Of a DNA stretch of 12,762 nt, positions 11,268-12,762 are shown piece by piece. Made by a program: the position numbers and the translations under genes. This DNA is from an uncultured Bacilli bacterium (GTDB lineage Bacteria; Bacillota_I; Bacilli_A; RF39; UBA660). The notes under the pieces are model-generated. The model saw nothing but the letters and a program-made list of their open reading frames with translations. It did not search any database and was not told the DNA's origin. Numbering within the stretch: the first letter of the stretch is position 1; every line of letters starts with the position of its first letter. Location of the stretch: contig CANRLQ010000021.1 in NCBI GenBank assembly GCA_947631525.1, positions 1 to 12,762 on the forward strand, given 5' to 3'.

Positions 11268-12762
11268 TCACCCTACTTTCTTTATTACTTTATGTCCTTT
11301 TATGAATGTTTTTATTCCAATATCATGTTTAAAAGCAACGGATATAGTTTTTTCTTTGATATCAACTATTATTCCATTTCCATAAACATCATGCTTTACT
11401 TTATCTCCTACTTTATAAGAAATATTTTCATCTATATAGTCTTCTTTAACCAATCTTTCTTTTATATCTTCGTTTTTATCAATATCTAAATTATCTTTAT
11501 CTATCTCATTTATAAATCTACTAGGTATGTTTTGGTTATCTTGACCATACAATGTTCTTTTAAAAGCATTTAAAAGATAAAGTTTTTTCTTTGCTCTTGT
11601 TATAGCAACATAAGCAAGTCTTCTTTCTTCTTCTATTTCTTCACTACTGCACATCGAATTTACATGAGGAAATATTCCCTCTTCTAATCCCAATATGAAT
11701 ACATTATCAAATTCTAGTCCTTTTGCTGAATGAATAGTCATAAGTGTTACTACATCGTTATTATTTTTATGTTCTTCAATATCACTTACTAAACTTATTT
11801 CTTCCAAGAAGGCTTGTAATGATATTATACCATATTTTTCCTCAAAATTCTTTGTAATTGATTTAAATTCTTCTAAATTTTCTAACCTTATATCCGCTTC
11901 TAATGTCTTTTCATTTTCTAATTCTTGTTTTATACCAGTTTTTTCCAATATTATTTCAATTAATTCTGTTAATGATTTACTTTCTTGTTCTTGTTTTATT
12001 TCTTCGATTAAATTTTTAAATTTTAACTCTTTTCCTGAACTAATTGTATCATAAATACTTTTGTTTTCGATAAAAGCAAGGGTTGCTAAATTCTCTATTG
12101 TTTTTATACCAATTCCCCTTTTTGGAACATTAATTACTCTTATCAAACTATTATCATCATTACTATTATATATTAATTTTAAATAAGCAATTAAATCTTT
12201 TATTTCTTTTCTTTTATAAAAGTAAAAACTTCCTACAACTTTATAAGGTATATTTTCTTTTAAAAGTGCTTCTTCTATATTTCTTGATTGAGCATTTGTT
12301 CTATATAAAACGGCTATTTCTGATTTCTTAGTACCATTATTAATTAATTTTAATATTTCATTCGTTGTATAAAAAGCTTCATCTTTTTCATTTAAACAAC
12401 GATGATATTTTACTTTTAATCCTTCATCATTATTAGTCCAAAGCGTTTTATCTTTTCTACTTTTATTATTTTTAATTACATCATTTGCAACTTTTAATAT
12501 ATTTTTAGTTGAGCGATAATTTTCTTCTAAAAAAATTATTTTTGTATTTTTGTAATCTTTTTCAAAGTTTAAAATATTTTTATAATTAGCCCCTCTAAAA
12601 GAATAAATAGATTGAGATTCATCTCCAACAACACATATATTTTTATATTTAGAACTCATCATTTTAGTTAAAATATATTGAGCTTCATTAGTATCTTGAT
12701 ACTCATCAACTAAAACATATTTATATAATTCTTGATACTCTTTTAAAACATCTGGATTTTCA
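11268..12762 (-). CDS. pcrA: ATP-dependent DNA helicase PcrA (UvrD family), C-terminal part
   Basis: A superfamily 1 3'-5' helicase for repair and replication; 497 residues are visible and the N-terminal part (about 230 residues, with Walker A) is outside the window. The reading frame continues unbroken to the right edge, so the internal ATG at 12662 is not the start. Motifs in order: II VDEYQDTN (just before that ATG), III GDESQSIYSFRGAN, IV LEENYRST, V MTIHSAKGLEFDNVFILG, then EEGIFPH, and VI EEERRLAYVAITRAKKKLYL. The C-terminal tail (VGDKVKHDVYGNGIIVDI ... GIKTFIKGHKVIKKV) is the Tudor-like domain of Gram-positive PcrA that contacts RNA polymerase, which separates it from Rep and AddA. Its TGA lies 5 nt before the start of the small membrane protein gene. 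Confidence 0.95.
   Translation of the reverse strand, partial: ENPDVLKEYQELYKYVLVDEYQDTNEAQYILTKMMSSKYKNICVVGDESQSIYSFRGANYKNILNFEKDYKNTKIIFLEENYRSTKNILKVANDVIKNNKSRKDKTLWTNNDEGLKVKYHRCLNEKDEAFYTTNEILKLINNGTKKSEIAVLYRTNAQSRNIEEALLKENIPYKVVGSFYFYKRKEIKDLIAYLKLIYNSNDDNSLIRVINVPKRGIGIKTIENLATLAFIENKSIYDTISSGKELKFKNLIEEIKQEQESKSLTELIEIILEKTGIKQELENEKTLEADIRLENLEEFKSITKNFEEKYGIISLQAFLEEISLVSDIEEHKNNNDVVTLMTIHSAKGLEFDNVFILGLEEGIFPHVNSMCSSEEIEEERRLAYVAITRAKKKLYLLNAFKRTLYGQDNQNIPSRFINEIDKDNLDIDKNEDIKERLVKEDYIDENISYKVGDKVKHDVYGNGIIVDIKEKTISVAFKHDIGIKTFIKGHKVIKKVG

Noticed and set aside
11292..11489. 65-codon plus-strand open frame
   Set aside because: It is antisense to the C-terminal domain of pcrA, with no ribosome binding site or recognisable product.
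11268..12662. Reading pcrA as starting at the ATG at 12662
   Set aside because: The frame continues upstream without a stop to the window edge and includes helicase motif II (VDEYQDTN), so the ATG is internal.

Overview
This is a very AT-rich window (roughly a quarter G+C by eye, not counted). Low G+C, GGAGG-type ribosome binding sites, intrinsic terminators with long T tracts, extended -10 promoters and close Tar/PcrA-type homologues all point to the Bacillota, class Bacilli or a related uncultured gut lineage. TGA is used as a stop (for example in the ATGA overlaps and at the end of pcrA), so this is the standard bacterial code and not the Mycoplasma code. The presence of wall teichoic acid genes implies a walled cell. 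The exact lineage is inference.

Nearly everything is on the minus strand, so gene order in transcription runs from right to left. At the left edge, the N-terminus of tgt (tRNA-guanine transglycosylase, minus) diverges from an unrecognised 172-residue protein (plus). That gene converges on a class I glutamine amidotransferase-like hydrolase (peptidase C26), and both stop codons sit in the centre of one bidirectional terminator hairpin.

The middle (1600-6700) holds an acidic single-pass membrane protein with a recent 39-bp tandem duplication, trmL, a membrane-anchored thioredoxin-fold protein that has lost its CxxC, a stand-alone ClpA/B-type AAA+ ATPase, a thioredoxin lipoprotein with an intact CxxC, a cytosolic-looking triple-LysM protein, and a large membrane-anchored protein that may be beta-rich. 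The lipoprotein and AAA+ genes are one nucleotide apart. The CxxC-less paralogue follows from its own promoter. This is the least explained part of the window.

The right part (6700-10950) is a ribitol-phosphate teichoic acid module: tarI and tarJ (overlapping ATGA) make CDP-ribitol and its precursor. After a terminator and a new promoter come two CDP-glycerol/CDP-ribitol polyol-phosphate transferases in tandem. The first of these carries a striking 3 x 21-bp perfect repeat encoding a cationic amphipathic N-terminal helix. The right edge holds the C-terminal two thirds of pcrA (UvrD-family helicase) followed by a 51-residue membrane protein starting with GTG, too short for routine ORF calling.

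Two recurring themes: most 3' ends are intrinsic terminators whose stem starts inside or within a few bases of the stop codon, and most good promoters have a TGn extended -10. Two long reading frames that look like genes begin inside promoter elements, and their true starts are downstream (378 and 2298). No rRNA, tRNA, CRISPR array, insertion sequence or phage gene was seen.
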